Assembly (NCBI RefSeq): GCF_024298885.1
Contig: NZ_CP101166.1
Span: 496,001 to 560,000, forward strand
DNA: 64,000 nucleotides
DNA from: Haloglomus halophilum
GTDB lineage: Archaea > Halobacteriota > Halobacteria > Halobacteriales > Haloarculaceae
Reading direction: 5' to 3'
The translations under genes and the position numbers were made by a program. The notes under the pieces were generated by a model. The model saw only the letters and a program-made list of their open reading frames with translations. It had not been told where the DNA came from and searched no databases. Positions 46,051-54,423 of this stretch are shown piece by piece; positions within the stretch are counted from its first letter, which is position 1, and each line of letters starts with the position of its first letter.

Positions 46051-46695
46051 CTATGACTCCTCGTCGGCGTCCGTCTCGGTCCCCTCGACCGCCGACCGGT
46101 CCGACGTTCCCGGCGTTCCCTCGCGGGTCCGGGCCGTCCGGGGCATCTCGGCGCCGGGGAAGAACAGGCTCGGGTCGTCGTGGGTGAACGAGACGGTGGC
46201 GTCGTCCTCGGGTGGCGTGACGTGGGTGTAGAACGTGCCATCGACCACGGCGCGGAGCCCCTCGAGCCGGTCCTCGTCGACCGCCGCGGGGACGAAGATA
46301 GCAACCTCCGCGTCCGCGCTGTAGAGGATGGTGAGGAACTGTATCTCGCCCGGGAGGTCGGCCCGGAGGACCTCGTACTCGTCGATCTCGTGGACACTGA
46401 CGATCTCGTCCAGCCCGTCGAACTCCTCGCGCCGGACGACCACGCCGACGCCGGGCTCCTCGTCGTCGATGACGCCGCTGGCCGTCGGGTGGAGGACGGC
46501 GGTCCGCCAGCCGGCCTTGCGGTGCTCCTCGGCGGACTGTTCCATCTCCAGCACGAGCTGTTTCCAGTGGTTCTCCGTGGCGCCGTCGGGGACCTCCTCC
46601 GGGTCGGCATCGCGTGACTCGCCCTGCTCGTCTGGCGACTCCACGTCAGCGGCAGGTTCATCGCCGTCGTCTGCACCCGCGGTCTCGTCGTCCAT
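46051..46695 (-). CDS. Acidic soluble protein, unknown function
   Basis: 214 residues. Asp/Glu-rich ends flank a folded core (about 45-180): ENHWKQLVLEMEQSAEEHRKAGWRTAVLHP, then LRADLPGEIQFLTILYSADAEVAIFVPAAVDEDRLEGLR. The mixed alpha/beta pattern has no cysteines or membrane segments. Not recognised. It follows the envelope module after 76 bases on the same strand, but its soluble nature gives no link. Confidence 0.75.
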   Translation of the reverse strand: MDDETAGADDGDEPAADVESPDEQGESRDADPEEVPDGATENHWKQLVLEMEQSAEEHRKAGWRTAVLHPTASGVIDDEEPGVGVVVRREEFDGLDEIVSVHEIDEYEVLRADLPGEIQFLTILYSADAEVAIFVPAAVDEDRLEGLRAVVDGTFYTHVTPPEDDATVSFTHDDPSLFFPGAEMPRTARTREGTPGTSDRSAVEGTETDADEES

Positions 46696-46771
46696 GTCCA
46701 CACTCCGTGGCGGAGGTGGGAAAACCTGTTCGCCGTGGGGTCCCGACCCGGTCCACGCCCCCCGGGGCGGG

Positions 46772-47965
46772 TCAGAGCAGCCCGTCGTCGGAGTCGTCGC
46801 CCCCGAACAGCCACCACCCATCGTCGTCGTCCGCGGGGGTCGCGGTGGATGTGGCGGTCGGGGTCGCGGTGGACGTATCGGTTGGTGACGCGCTCGCGAC
46901 GGGGGTGCCGGTCGCGGTCGGCATCGGTGCCGCGGCTGGTGTCTCCGTGGCGGTTGCCGCCGGAGCCGACGTCGAGGTCGACACGGCGGTGGCCGTCGTG
47001 GTTGGCGAACCCCTCGTCGCCGCCGACTCGGTCGTCGCCGTCGCCGTGTCCGGCGTCGGCGTGAGTCCAGCGGTCGACGTCGGGGACGGTGACGGGGGGG
47101 CCGTTACCGGCGTGTCCACGCTAGTCTCGACGGTCGATGTCGCCGTCGTCGTGGCGCCAGCGGTCGGTGCGGCCGTGGAGACACCCGTGCCCGTGGTGTG
47201 AGTGGTCGGCGTCGCGGTGGCCGCCGCCGTCCGGGTCGCCGACGCCGTGGCTGGTGGCGTGGCTGGACCGGGAGTGGGAGAGGAATCGGACGCCGCTGTG
47301 GGAGTGGGAGAGGAATCGGACGCCGCTGTCCTCGTCGTGGCGTCCGCGTCCGTGGGCGTGCGCTCCGGTACGTCGGTCTCGGCGGGAGAGGTCCCCTCTG
47401 GCGTGGCCGTTGCGCTGTCGGGAGTCCCGGTCTGGGAGAGCAGGTCACCGACGCGGAGGCCGCCGGGGTCGGGGACCGAGCCGACCTCGTCCGAGCCGGT
47501 GACGAGCTCCATCCCCCTGGCGTTCAGCACGTCGGACTCCATGTAGTAGGCCTCCAGGGTAACGGGCAGCGGCTGCGAGAGGTGGAGGCAGGCGTCGAGT
47601 TCCGCAAGCGCGTCGACGAGGTCGTTCTCGCCGTTCGTGTAGAGCATCGTCTCGTCGGTCTCGCCACGTGGGATGGCCAGCCGCATGGGTAGCTCCCCCT
47701 CGTGCCAGAGGCTGACCTCCTTCAGGACGGCGTTCTCGATGGTGACGCGGTTGCGTTCCGACGCCAGTTCCGAGGCGCAGATGCTCCCGCCGGGTTCGAG
47801 GACGATGCTCCCGGTCCGCACCGTGAACACCTCGCCGTCCGTGACGGTGGCGGGGACTCCGTCTCCGGACTGGCCCGTCGCCCGCCCGGGGAGCGCCGCG
47901 ACCTGCAGGACGCTGGCAGCGACGAGGACGAGAACGAGAACGAGCGCCGCGTGGCTCCGGTCCAT
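46772..47965 (-). CDS. Secreted Thr/Pro/Ala-rich protein of the DUF6230/DUF6114 module
   Basis: 397 residues. Signal peptide (AALVLVLVLVAASVLQVAALPG). A folded domain of about 150 residues contains two cysteines (SICASELAS, LDACLHLSQ) that may form a disulfide. A Thr/Pro/Ala stalk of about 210 residues follows, ready for O-glycosylation, and the tail is WWLFGG within Asp clusters. A perfect 30-base tandem repeat in the stalk encodes TAASDSSPTP twice. Third gene of an operon (6-base gap). Probably a cell-surface protein. Function unknown. Confidence 0.8.
   Translation of the reverse strand: MDRSHAALVLVLVLVAASVLQVAALPGRATGQSGDGVPATVTDGEVFTVRTGSIVLEPGGSICASELASERNRVTIENAVLKEVSLWHEGELPMRLAIPRGETDETMLYTNGENDLVDALAELDACLHLSQPLPVTLEAYYMESDVLNARGMELVTGSDEVGSVPDPGGLRVGDLLSQTGTPDSATATPEGTSPAETDVPERTPTDADATTRTAASDSSPTPTAASDSSPTPGPATPPATASATRTAAATATPTTHTTGTGVSTAAPTAGATTTATSTVETSVDTPVTAPPSPSPTSTAGLTPTPDTATATTESAATRGSPTTTATAVSTSTSAPAATATETPAAAPMPTATGTPVASASPTDTSTATPTATSTATPADDDDGWWLFGGDDSDDGLL
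47271..47329 (-). repeat. 30-bp tandem duplication inside the Thr-rich stalk
   Basis: GGAGTGGGAGAGGAATCGGA plus the next ten bases occur twice back to back (47271-47300, 47301-47329), adding ten residues in frame. Identical copies indicate a recent event. Confidence 0.9.
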
Positions 47966-47971
47966 CCGGGG

Positions 47972-48505
47972 TCAGTCGGCCGTGGCCCCGCTCGAACTCG
48001 AGGGGGTCGCTGGCTCCTCGTCGGCCGAGGGATCCCAGGCGATGCAGAGGTTCCCGCCAACGATACCGACGAGCATCCCGACCACGAGTCCGCCGAGCGC
48101 ACCGAAGATGGACAGGATGGACATCGCTACCCCGAGGATGCCCAGCTCACGCGAGAGGTCGGGTCGCATCAGGGCGAACACCCCCGTCAGCGCGACGAGG
48201 ACGGCGAACAGCAGCCCGATGAAGGTGAACGACCCACCCACGAGCAGCAGCTCCGTCGCGAACTGCATCGGGACGTAGGCGATGACGAGCCCGGCCAGGA
48301 GCAAAAGCGCCCCGCCCAGGAACGGACGGTCGTGCCGCCACCGGTCGAACCGGGCGCGAGTCTCGGCGAGTCGCTGGTGGGTCGCGTGCAGTCGCTCCCG
48401 GGGCTCGAGCCGCGCCTCCCCGTCGTCGCCATCGTCGCCGTCGTCGCCGTCGTCGTCCGCGTCGTCGAACCACTCCTCGCGGGTGGTCGATGTGGTGTCC
48501 GACAT
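47972..48505 (-). CDS. DUF6114-type membrane protein
   Basis: 177 residues. The acidic start (DDADDDGDDGDDGDDG) precedes RWRHDRPFLGGALLLLAGLV and four helices, ending LVGIVGGNLCIAWDP. The RW-R-RPF-GG opening and the GxL-A-AW ending match DUF6114, mainly known from actinobacteria, where it is encoded beside DUF6230. The start at 48505 is 2 bases past the DUF6230 stop. Function unknown. Confidence 0.85.
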   Translation of the reverse strand: MSDTTSTTREEWFDDADDDGDDGDDGDDGEARLEPRERLHATHQRLAETRARFDRWRHDRPFLGGALLLLAGLVIAYVPMQFATELLLVGGSFTFIGLLFAVLVALTGVFALMRPDLSRELGILGVAMSILSIFGALGGLVVGMLVGIVGGNLCIAWDPSADEEPATPSSSSGATAD

Positions 48506-48507
48506 CG

Positions 48508-49155
48508 TCACTGTCCGTACTGTTGTTCGTACGTCCCGTCGTCGTCGGGGTCGTACTGGATGGTGATCTTCTGTCCCGGGATGGAGATACGGTTGGTCGC
48601 CAGGTAGTGGGCGTTGATGGTGGCGTTCTTCAGCACCAGTCCGGGCTTGCCTGACGAGAGGGAGGGGTCGACGGTCTCGCCCGCCGAGGCGTTCCCCTGC
48701 GCGTCGATGGTGAACCGGTCGTTCGGGTCGCTCGCGGGCGACTCGTCGATGACCTGCTCGCGGAGAACGGCCTGGTCGGCCTGGATGCGGGACGCCTTCA
48801 GTATCTGGTTGCCCGTCGTCACCGTCCCGGTGCCGGAGATGACCATCTTCGCGTCGCCGCTCAGCCCGGGCAGGCTCTCGACGCTCAGTTCCTTGATGAG
48901 CTTCAGCCCCTCTATCTCGGAGCTCTCCAGCTCGGTGACCCCCACGGGAATCGCTTGCTTCTCGCTCGTGTCGCCGACACCCACGTAGATGTGGGCGTCC
49001 TGTCCCCGTATCTCGTCGGCCTTGACGGTGAAGCCGCCGACGCCGGCCAGCGGTACCGCGTAGGCCGTCCCGGTGTGCAGTACCAGCATCGCCACGAGGG
49101 CGACCACGCCGAGCGAGAGTCCAGTTCCCTTCGCCAGTAGTGACTTGTCGTACAT
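48508..49155 (-). CDS. DUF6230-type exported protein
   Basis: 215 residues. N-terminal helix GTGLSLGVVALVAMLVLHTGTAYAVPLAG (signal or anchor), then a beta-rich domain: GGFTVKADEIRGQDAHIYVG, SSEIEGLKLIKEL, then LVLKNATINAHYLATNRISIPG. This is the DUF6230 pattern (FTVKADxLxG). First gene of the module. Leader of up to about 145 bases. Likely outward-facing, lipid- or wall-associated. Function unknown. Confidence 0.82.
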   Translation of the reverse strand: MYDKSLLAKGTGLSLGVVALVAMLVLHTGTAYAVPLAGVGGFTVKADEIRGQDAHIYVGVGDTSEKQAIPVGVTELESSEIEGLKLIKELSVESLPGLSGDAKMVISGTGTVTTGNQILKASRIQADQAVLREQVIDESPASDPNDRFTIDAQGNASAGETVDPSLSSGKPGLVLKNATINAHYLATNRISIPGQKITIQYDPDDDGTYEQQYGQ

Positions 49156-49432
49156 GCGTAGCTCTCGGTCTCCGTCCAGTGGTCCGCCCCCGACGGATGA
49201 CACGCGGGGACCGCTCGACCGCCTGCCGGGGGCGGCGAACTGAACGCTCGTTACGCCGCCCCATTTAGGAGTAGGGATTACCCCGGCTAGAGAAGGCCAA
49301 TTAAAACCAGTCGGCTGTATACCCGTGAACTCGATTCCGCCGATATCAGTTGAAAGAGTACGTCTGAGATGGATAAACATCGCAGTTGTTCCTGGCAGTT
49401 TCGCCGCCATCGGTCCCGTTCCCCGTCCCCGT

Positions 49433-50083
49433 TCACCGGGGCGCGACCGCCGAGAGGACCGTCGCCTCGACGCGCCGGAGGTGCTCGCCGACGGTCGACA
49501 TCGTCCGGTCGAGTTCGTCCGCGATGTCGGCCTGGGTCGCCTGTCGAGGTACCTCGTAGTAGCCGAGATCGAGGGCGGTGAGCAGTATCTCCTGTTGCCG
49601 GTCGGTGAGTGCGTCGAACGCGACATCGGCGCTGTGGTCGTACTCCCCGGTCTGTTCGAGCCGTACCGTGAGGTCCCTGGGGAGTTCCGGGATCACCTCT
49701 CGGATGGTCGACAGCTCCCCGATGACGACCGCCCGGACCCCGCCGCGCTCGATGCACTCGAGCGGGAGGTCCAGGATGAGTTCGTACTCGCGGAACAGCG
49801 AGAGGAGTTCGTCCATCAGGTCGCTGGTCTCGACCTGCACGTAGAGAGTGATGCGACCCCGGTCGGTGGTCAGTTGCGACTCGTGGAGGTCGGCCGCCGC
49901 GACCAGTTCCCGGACGCGGCCGACGTCACCGGCAAGCTCGTAGAGGACGACCGCTGTCCCGTCCGCCAGCCGGTGGAGGTGGGCGAGTCGCTTCCGGGTG
50001 ACGCCGTCGGCCTTGGCCAGTCGCCGGTCGAACGGGTGGAGGGGCCGGTCGGTCGGGGTGAGCGAGGTCCGGACGTAACGCAC
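49433..50083 (-). CDS. Bat-type HTH transcription regulator
   Basis: 216 residues, GTG start. N-terminal domain (about 1-150) of the HVO-type sensor fold. C-terminal HTH with LTDRQQEILLTALDLGYYEVPRQ and ADIADELDRTMSTVGEHLRRVEA. It lies 277 bases upstream of the DUF6230 operon on the same strand, making it a candidate controller. TATA-like GTATAC at 50107-50112 lies 24-29 bases before the start. Confidence 0.9.
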   Translation of the reverse strand: MRYVRTSLTPTDRPLHPFDRRLAKADGVTRKRLAHLHRLADGTAVVLYELAGDVGRVRELVAAADLHESQLTTDRGRITLYVQVETSDLMDELLSLFREYELILDLPLECIERGGVRAVVIGELSTIREVIPELPRDLTVRLEQTGEYDHSADVAFDALTDRQQEILLTALDLGYYEVPRQATQADIADELDRTMSTVGEHLRRVEATVLSAVAPR

Positions 50084-50106
50084 GATGTTTGTGTATCAAT
50101 AACAGC

Positions 50107-50112
50107 GTATAC
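50107..50112 (-). promoter_or_regulatory. TATA-like box for the Bat-type regulator at 50083
   Basis: GTATAC on the minus strand lies 24-29 bases upstream of the GTG start, in a local AT-rich patch. A second candidate, CTTATAAA, overlaps the pyrC stop. Confidence 0.5.
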
Positions 50113-50131
50113 TCGGCTATGTGCCCATTAT

Positions 50132-51484
50132 TTATAAGCCATCTCGGCTGCCATGGCGGACGTTCCGCCCCTGCGTCTCGGCGAAGGCGTCGGCGTCGCC
50201 GTCGTAGACCACCTCGCCGCGGAGCATCGTCCACTCGGGGAAGACACCCTCGCTGCCCTCGAACGGCGTCCAGCCACACTTCGAGTGCAGGTCCAGTCCC
50301 CGGATGGGGCGCGTCTCCGCCGGGTCGACGAGCACGAGGTCGGCGTCGCGCCCTTCCTCGATGCGGCCCTTCGACGGGAGGCCGAATATCTCTGCGGGGT
50401 TCGCCGCGGTGACATCGCGGACGCGCTCGTACGAGAGCTTCCCGTCGCCGGCCGCGACGAGCAGCAGGGGAAGTGCCGTCTCCACACCGGGCACGCCCGA
50501 CGGGGCATCCCAGATGCCGGCGTCCTTCTCCTCGCGCGTGTGGGGCGCGTGGTCCGTCGCGACCACGTCGACAGTCCCGTCGGCGAGGCGCTCGAACAGC
50601 GCCTCGCGGCGGTCATCGCTCCGGAGCGGCGGGTTCATCCGACCGTACGTCCCCAGCTCGTCGAGGTCGTCACGGGAGAGAAAGAGGTGGTGTGGCGTCA
50701 CCTCGCAGGTCAGCCCTGCATCGACGGCCGCGTCGACCCCCTCGGGCGTGGAGGTGTGGGCGATGTGGACGGTGGCGTCGTGGTCGGCCGCGACCTCGCC
50801 CGCGCGCTCGACCGCGGCGGCCTCGGCCTCGGGCGTGCGGTAGGCGCTCCACGCGTCGGCGTCGTCGTCGGGCCGTTCCAGTGCCTCGTCTCGCGGCTCG
50901 CTCCGCTCGCCGCTCGACCGTGTGCTGCGTGGCAGCACGCTGTCGTCGAACAGGTCGGCGTCCTCCGCGTGGACCGTAACGGCCACGTCCGCCGCGGCCG
51001 CCCGCGCGACGGCGTCGTCGAACAGGTCGGCGTCGATACCCATGTCGCCGGTCGAGTCCGCGAGGAACACCTCGCCGAGCGCGAAGAGGGGCCGGTCGAA
51101 CAGCGAGTCGGGGGCCCAGTCGGCGGTGACACCGCCGTTGATGCCGTAGTCGACGGCCGAGGCGCGGGCGAACGACTCCTTCCCGTCGTAGGCGTCGCCG
51201 GTCGTCGTGGGCGGGTCGGTGTTGGGCTGGTCGACGACGGTCGTGACGCCGCCCGCGGCGGCCGCCTTCGACCCCGTGGTCCAGTCCTCCTTGTGGCCGA
51301 AGCCGGGCTGGCGGAAGTGGACGTGGACGTCGATCATCCCCGGGAGAAGCCGCTTCCCGGTGGCGACCAGCACGTCCTCGTCGTCGGCCGCCGTCAGCTC
51401 CGCGGCGACGGCTGCGATGCGCTCGCCCTCGACGCGGACGTCGCGGACGCGTCCGTCCGGGAGGGTGGCGTTCCGGATGAGCAT
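50132..51484 (-). CDS. pyrC: Dihydroorotase
   Basis: 450 residues. Amidohydrolase metal motifs: IDVHVHFRQPGFGHKEDW, VTVHAED, VHIAHTST and VATDHAPHT. It closes carbamoyl aspartate to dihydroorotate in pyrimidine synthesis. Where many relatives have the carboxylated Lys, the strand reads ALGEVFLADSTG, with Glu. An insertion (about residues 180-205, STRSSGERSEPRDEALERP) is Arg/Ser/Glu-rich and palindromic at DNA level. ATG at 51484. The other genes of the pathway are not here. Confidence 0.93.
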   Translation of the reverse strand: MLIRNATLPDGRVRDVRVEGERIAAVAAELTAADDEDVLVATGKRLLPGMIDVHVHFRQPGFGHKEDWTTGSKAAAAGGVTTVVDQPNTDPPTTTGDAYDGKESFARASAVDYGINGGVTADWAPDSLFDRPLFALGEVFLADSTGDMGIDADLFDDAVARAAAADVAVTVHAEDADLFDDSVLPRSTRSSGERSEPRDEALERPDDDADAWSAYRTPEAEAAAVERAGEVAADHDATVHIAHTSTPEGVDAAVDAGLTCEVTPHHLFLSRDDLDELGTYGRMNPPLRSDDRREALFERLADGTVDVVATDHAPHTREEKDAGIWDAPSGVPGVETALPLLLVAAGDGKLSYERVRDVTAANPAEIFGLPSKGRIEEGRDADLVLVDPAETRPIRGLDLHSKCGWTPFEGSEGVFPEWTMLRGEVVYDGDADAFAETQGRNVRHGSRDGL

Positions 51485-51566
51485 ACCCGTGGCTCGCGGG
51501 CGGGTCGCTTCGGTCTTCCGGAGTTCCCACGGAAGAGCTATGGCGCCCGTCGTCGTGTCCGCGGCC

Positions 51567-52037
51567 ATGCCCTCCGACACCGACGGACGACGGTTCACGC
51601 GGCGTCGACTGCTCGCCGCCGGGAGCGCGGCCGCTGCGGCCGGACTCGCGGGCTGTACGCTGGGTCGCTCCTCGCAGGTCCGCTGTGGCAGTACCGGCGA
51701 GGGAGGTGGTCAGACCATCCGGACGCTCCGGGCCACGCCCGGCGAGGAGGACGCGTACCTCCTCATCGGGGTCCCGGCCTCGCAGGTTCCGGACCCGCTG
51801 GACGCGCTCCGCGTCTACGATGGTGCCGACCGGCTCGTCCACGACATCCCCGTGCAGGACACGGCGGACCTGAACCAGTGGGAGCCGGACGGCATCGGCG
51901 GCGACGAGGTCCCGTTCCCGGTCAACCTGGGCGAGCCGCCGGTCCACGGCGACTACCGGGTCGAGGCGGTTTCCGACGGGACGGTCGTGGCGGAAGCGAC
52001 ACTGGAGTTCAACTGCTTCGTCGACGCCCCGCGGTGA
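51567..52037 (+). CDS. Tat lipoprotein, unknown function
   Basis: 156 residues. FTRRRLLAAGSAAAAAGLAGC is a twin-arginine signal with lipobox, Cys at about residue 30. The mature part has RCGSTGEGGG and a later FNCFVDAPR, offering a disulfide, and beta strands such as PDPLDALRVYDGADRLVHDI. An Ig-like or binding domain is plausible. The 3' end was duplicated (see repeat at 52022). Start at 51567 fits the signal; an ATG nine codons earlier is possible. Confidence 0.8.
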   Translation: MPSDTDGRRFTRRRLLAAGSAAAAAGLAGCTLGRSSQVRCGSTGEGGGQTIRTLRATPGEEDAYLLIGVPASQVPDPLDALRVYDGADRLVHDIPVQDTADLNQWEPDGIGGDEVPFPVNLGEPPVHGDYRVEAVSDGTVVAEATLEFNCFVDAPR

Positions 52038-52082
52038 GGAGATAGGACTTCGCCGACGCCCCGCGGTGAAGAGACAGGGCTT
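52022..52082. repeat. Duplicated 3' end of the lipoprotein gene
   Basis: A 29-base unit containing CGACGCCCCGCGGTGA occurs at 52022-52050 and 52054-52082 with three differences. The first copy includes the stop codon of the lipoprotein, the second lies in the leader of the TetR gene. Confidence 0.85.
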
Positions 52083-52108
52083 TGTCGCCCGCTCGTGGAT
52101 GGCTGACC

Positions 52109-52741
52109 ATGTCCGGCGACGAGGCCACGAGCGACGGCGTCCCCCCCGCGGCCCGCGAGGAGGCGGTCGAGGCCGTCCGGCGGGCGCTCGCCGAGCACGG
52201 CTACGCCGGTCTCACCACGAAGAAGATCGCCGCCGAGTCCGACAAGAGCGAGGCCTTCCTCTTCTATCACTACGACAGCAAGGAGGAGCTCGTCCTCGCG
52301 TTCATGGACTGGGCGGCCGGCCGCGTGACCGACCGGCTCGAGGGGGTCGAGGGGGACCCGGTCCAGCGGCTCTACGGGCTCTGTGACGCGCTCGTCGGTG
52401 ACCCCGGCGACGACGTGGAGCGCGGGACGAACGTCGCGATGATGGAGTTGCTGGCGCACGCACGGCACAACCGGGTGTTCCGGGAGCGGCTCGTCGCCTA
52501 CGAGCAGGCCATCATCGACGACACCGCCGCCCTCATCCGGGACGGCATCGAGACGGGTCAGTTCCGCGAGGTCGACCCGGAGTCGACGGCGGCGTTCATC
52601 CTGACGCTGGCCGACGGCACCGTGGGCGCGGTGCAGGCGCTCGGGATGACCGAGGTCGGCGAGGGCGTTCGCGAGCGGCTGTTCGACTACCTGGAGCATC
52701 GCGTTCTCGCCGATGGGGTCGAGTCCCCCTCGCTCGACTGA
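52109..52741 (+). CDS. TetR-family transcription regulator
   Basis: 210 residues. N-terminal HTH: AVRRALAEHGYAGLTTKKIAAESDKSEAFLFYHYDSKEELVLAFM, the TetR signature. The C-terminal ligand-binding domain has GTNVAMMELLAHARHN, typical of the TetR_C group in haloarchaea that represses small membrane operons. It converges with the operon at 52750-54420, which has a palindromic operator at its promoter. No TATA is clear upstream. The second copy of the 3'-end duplication is there. Confidence 0.92.
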   Translation: MSGDEATSDGVPPAAREEAVEAVRRALAEHGYAGLTTKKIAAESDKSEAFLFYHYDSKEELVLAFMDWAAGRVTDRLEGVEGDPVQRLYGLCDALVGDPGDDVERGTNVAMMELLAHARHNRVFRERLVAYEQAIIDDTAALIRDGIETGQFREVDPESTAAFILTLADGTVGAVQALGMTEVGEGVRERLFDYLEHRVLADGVESPSLD

Positions 52742-52749
52742 GCGCGGCG

Positions 52750-53403
52750 TCAGGCGGCGCCGAGCCGGGCCTCGTACCGCCGGCGGAGGTAGATGAGCAG
52801 GGGCACACCGAGCAGTGTCGGCCAGAGCCATCGGACGACCGGCGGCAGGAACCCGAAGTTGACCGCCGAGAAGGCACTGACCGCGGCGATGTATCCCCCA
52901 CCCATCCGGGTGACGTGCTCGCCGACCCAGTCTCCCCTGGCACGCTCGCCGCGGAACGACCGCACGTCGACGAGTGTGAACACGCCGCCGAGCGCACCGA
53001 AGACGAGCAGGACCACGCCGAACCCGCTCCCGCCGAGCAGTCGCCAGCCGCCGAGCACGAGGAGGCCGACGCTGGCCAGGCCGTACAGCCCCGCGGCGAG
53101 CCAGTCCACGGCCGCCGCGTCGTCGGCCGGGCGCTTGCGCGACAGCGCCCGGTAGCCGGAGAAGGCGAAGTAGAAACTGAACACCGCGACCAGGGAGAGG
53201 AACAGTCGGAGGAATCCCGGGTCGAACGGGTAGAGCACCAGCGCCGAGCCGGAGACGACCGCCATCGCGGCCACGAACGTCCGGCCGAACCGCCGGTGAT
53301 ACCACCCGCCCTTGCGGGTTCCGAACGCCCCGCCGCCCGCGAACAGGGCGAGGAACCCGGCGGCGATGTGGACGACGAGCACCGCCCGCTCGACGGCCAC
53401 CAT
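52750..53403 (-). CDS. Six-helix membrane protein (DUF2306-like)
   Basis: 217 residues. VERAVLVVHIAAGFLALFAG and KGGWYHRRFGRTFVAAMAVV match the DUF2306 layout with a conserved His in helix 1 and the HRRFGR loop. Five further helices. Last gene of the three-gene operon under the palindrome at 54424. The ATG at 53403 is one base past the SHOCT gene stop. Function unknown. Family members are predicted membrane enzymes or transporters. Confidence 0.85.
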   Translation of the reverse strand: MVAVERAVLVVHIAAGFLALFAGGGAFGTRKGGWYHRRFGRTFVAAMAVVSGSALVLYPFDPGFLRLFLSLVAVFSFYFAFSGYRALSRKRPADDAAAVDWLAAGLYGLASVGLLVLGGWRLLGGSGFGVVLLVFGALGGVFTLVDVRSFRGERARGDWVGEHVTRMGGGYIAAVSAFSAVNFGFLPPVVRWLWPTLLGVPLLIYLRRRYEARLGAA

Positions 53404-53404
53404 C

Positions 53405-53860
53405 TCACCGTACCCCGTGGTCGTCGGAACGGTCGACTTCGATGGAGGACCGGCGAGCGCCGTCGGCCCGCCCACGGACGAACTCGCGGGCCGTCGCCAC
53501 GTCCTCCGTCAGGAGCAGCCGCTCCAGCCGGGCCTCGAACGCGGCCTCGTCCAGATCGCCGCTCGCGTACCGTTCGCGGAGCCGTGCCAGCGCGGCGTCC
53601 GTGCCATCGCTCGCACCAGCCTCCGCTTCGGCTCCCCGACGCCGGCCACCGCGCTCGCCGTCACGGGCACGACGACGCTTCGCGGCGCCGACCGCGACCG
53701 GCAGGACACCGCCGAACCCGACCGGGAAGACGACCCAGAACCACTCGACGTGCAGCGCGAGGAGGGTGAACGCGGTCCCGAGGGTCGCCATCGTGACGAC
53801 CCCCGCGACCTCACCGGGGTCGCCGTCCGTCGGGAACGAGGGGCGGACGTGCCGGGTCAC
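53405..53860 (-). CDS. SHOCT-domain membrane protein
   Basis: 151 residues. Two helices (about 20-36 and 40-58), a basic linker and a C-terminal SHOCT motif: ALARLRERYASGDLDEAAFEARLERLL. SHOCT is a short oligomerisation module. The start overlaps the DUF4188 stop by 4 bases, and the stop lies 1 base from the next start, so the three genes are tightly coupled. Confidence 0.9.
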   Translation of the reverse strand: MTRHVRPSFPTDGDPGEVAGVVTMATLGTAFTLLALHVEWFWVVFPVGFGGVLPVAVGAAKRRRARDGERGGRRRGAEAEAGASDGTDAALARLRERYASGDLDEAAFEARLERLLLTEDVATAREFVRGRADGARRSSIEVDRSDDHGVR

Positions 53861-54420
53861 CGGCGGTCACCACCGTTCGTCGCACTCGCGCCGTCAGCGG
53901 CGACGGCCGCCGCTTCGCCGCCGGCGGTGGCGGGCGCGTCCAACCCGTCAGTCCGACCCAGCCGGCCGTCGGCCGTCTCGCGCTGGCCCGTCGCCGGGAC
54001 ACGGTCGGTCCCGGAGGCGGCCCCGAGTCCGGTGGCGGGCATGTTCCGGTAGACCGTCTCGTACTCGTCCTCGCGGACGAGGTAGGTCTCGTGCCAGATG
54101 CCGACCGCGCCGTCGGCGAGGTCGCCGTCGAACCGCGACCACATCGAGCGGTGTTCCTCGCCCTCGCGGGCGTAGTCCCGGAGCGCCTCGAACGATTCCC
54201 AGTACTGGACGAACTGGAACTCCCGGGGGCTCACCATCATCGACCGCGACTCCAGCAACCCGACCGGGTCGGCCTCCTGCTCCCGGACCATCCGCGGCGC
54301 GCTCAGGAACACCGGCAACCACCGGTGGACGGCCCGGAGCCGGTTGATGCGCATCCCGACGAGGAAGACGACGAAGTCACCCTCCCGCTCCGCGTGGAGC
54401 CGCTCACGATTCACGTTCAT
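53857..54420 (-). CDS. DUF4188-type protein (monooxygenase-like)
   Basis: 187 residues. DFVVFLVGMRINRLRAVHRWLPVFLSAPRM and QFVQYWESFEALRDYAREGEEHRSMW, then VGIWHETYLVREDEYETVYRNMP, fit DUF4188, a ferredoxin-like fold related to antibiotic-biosynthesis monooxygenases. The C-terminal 40 residues are disordered Ala/Gly/Asp. First gene of an operon whose promoter carries a TetR-like operator, so expression should respond to a small molecule or lipid. Confidence 0.88.
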   Translation of the reverse strand: MNVNRERLHAEREGDFVVFLVGMRINRLRAVHRWLPVFLSAPRMVREQEADPVGLLESRSMMVSPREFQFVQYWESFEALRDYAREGEEHRSMWSRFDGDLADGAVGIWHETYLVREDEYETVYRNMPATGLGAASGTDRVPATGQRETADGRLGRTDGLDAPATAGGEAAAVAADGASATNGGDRR

Positions 54421-54423
54421 AGT

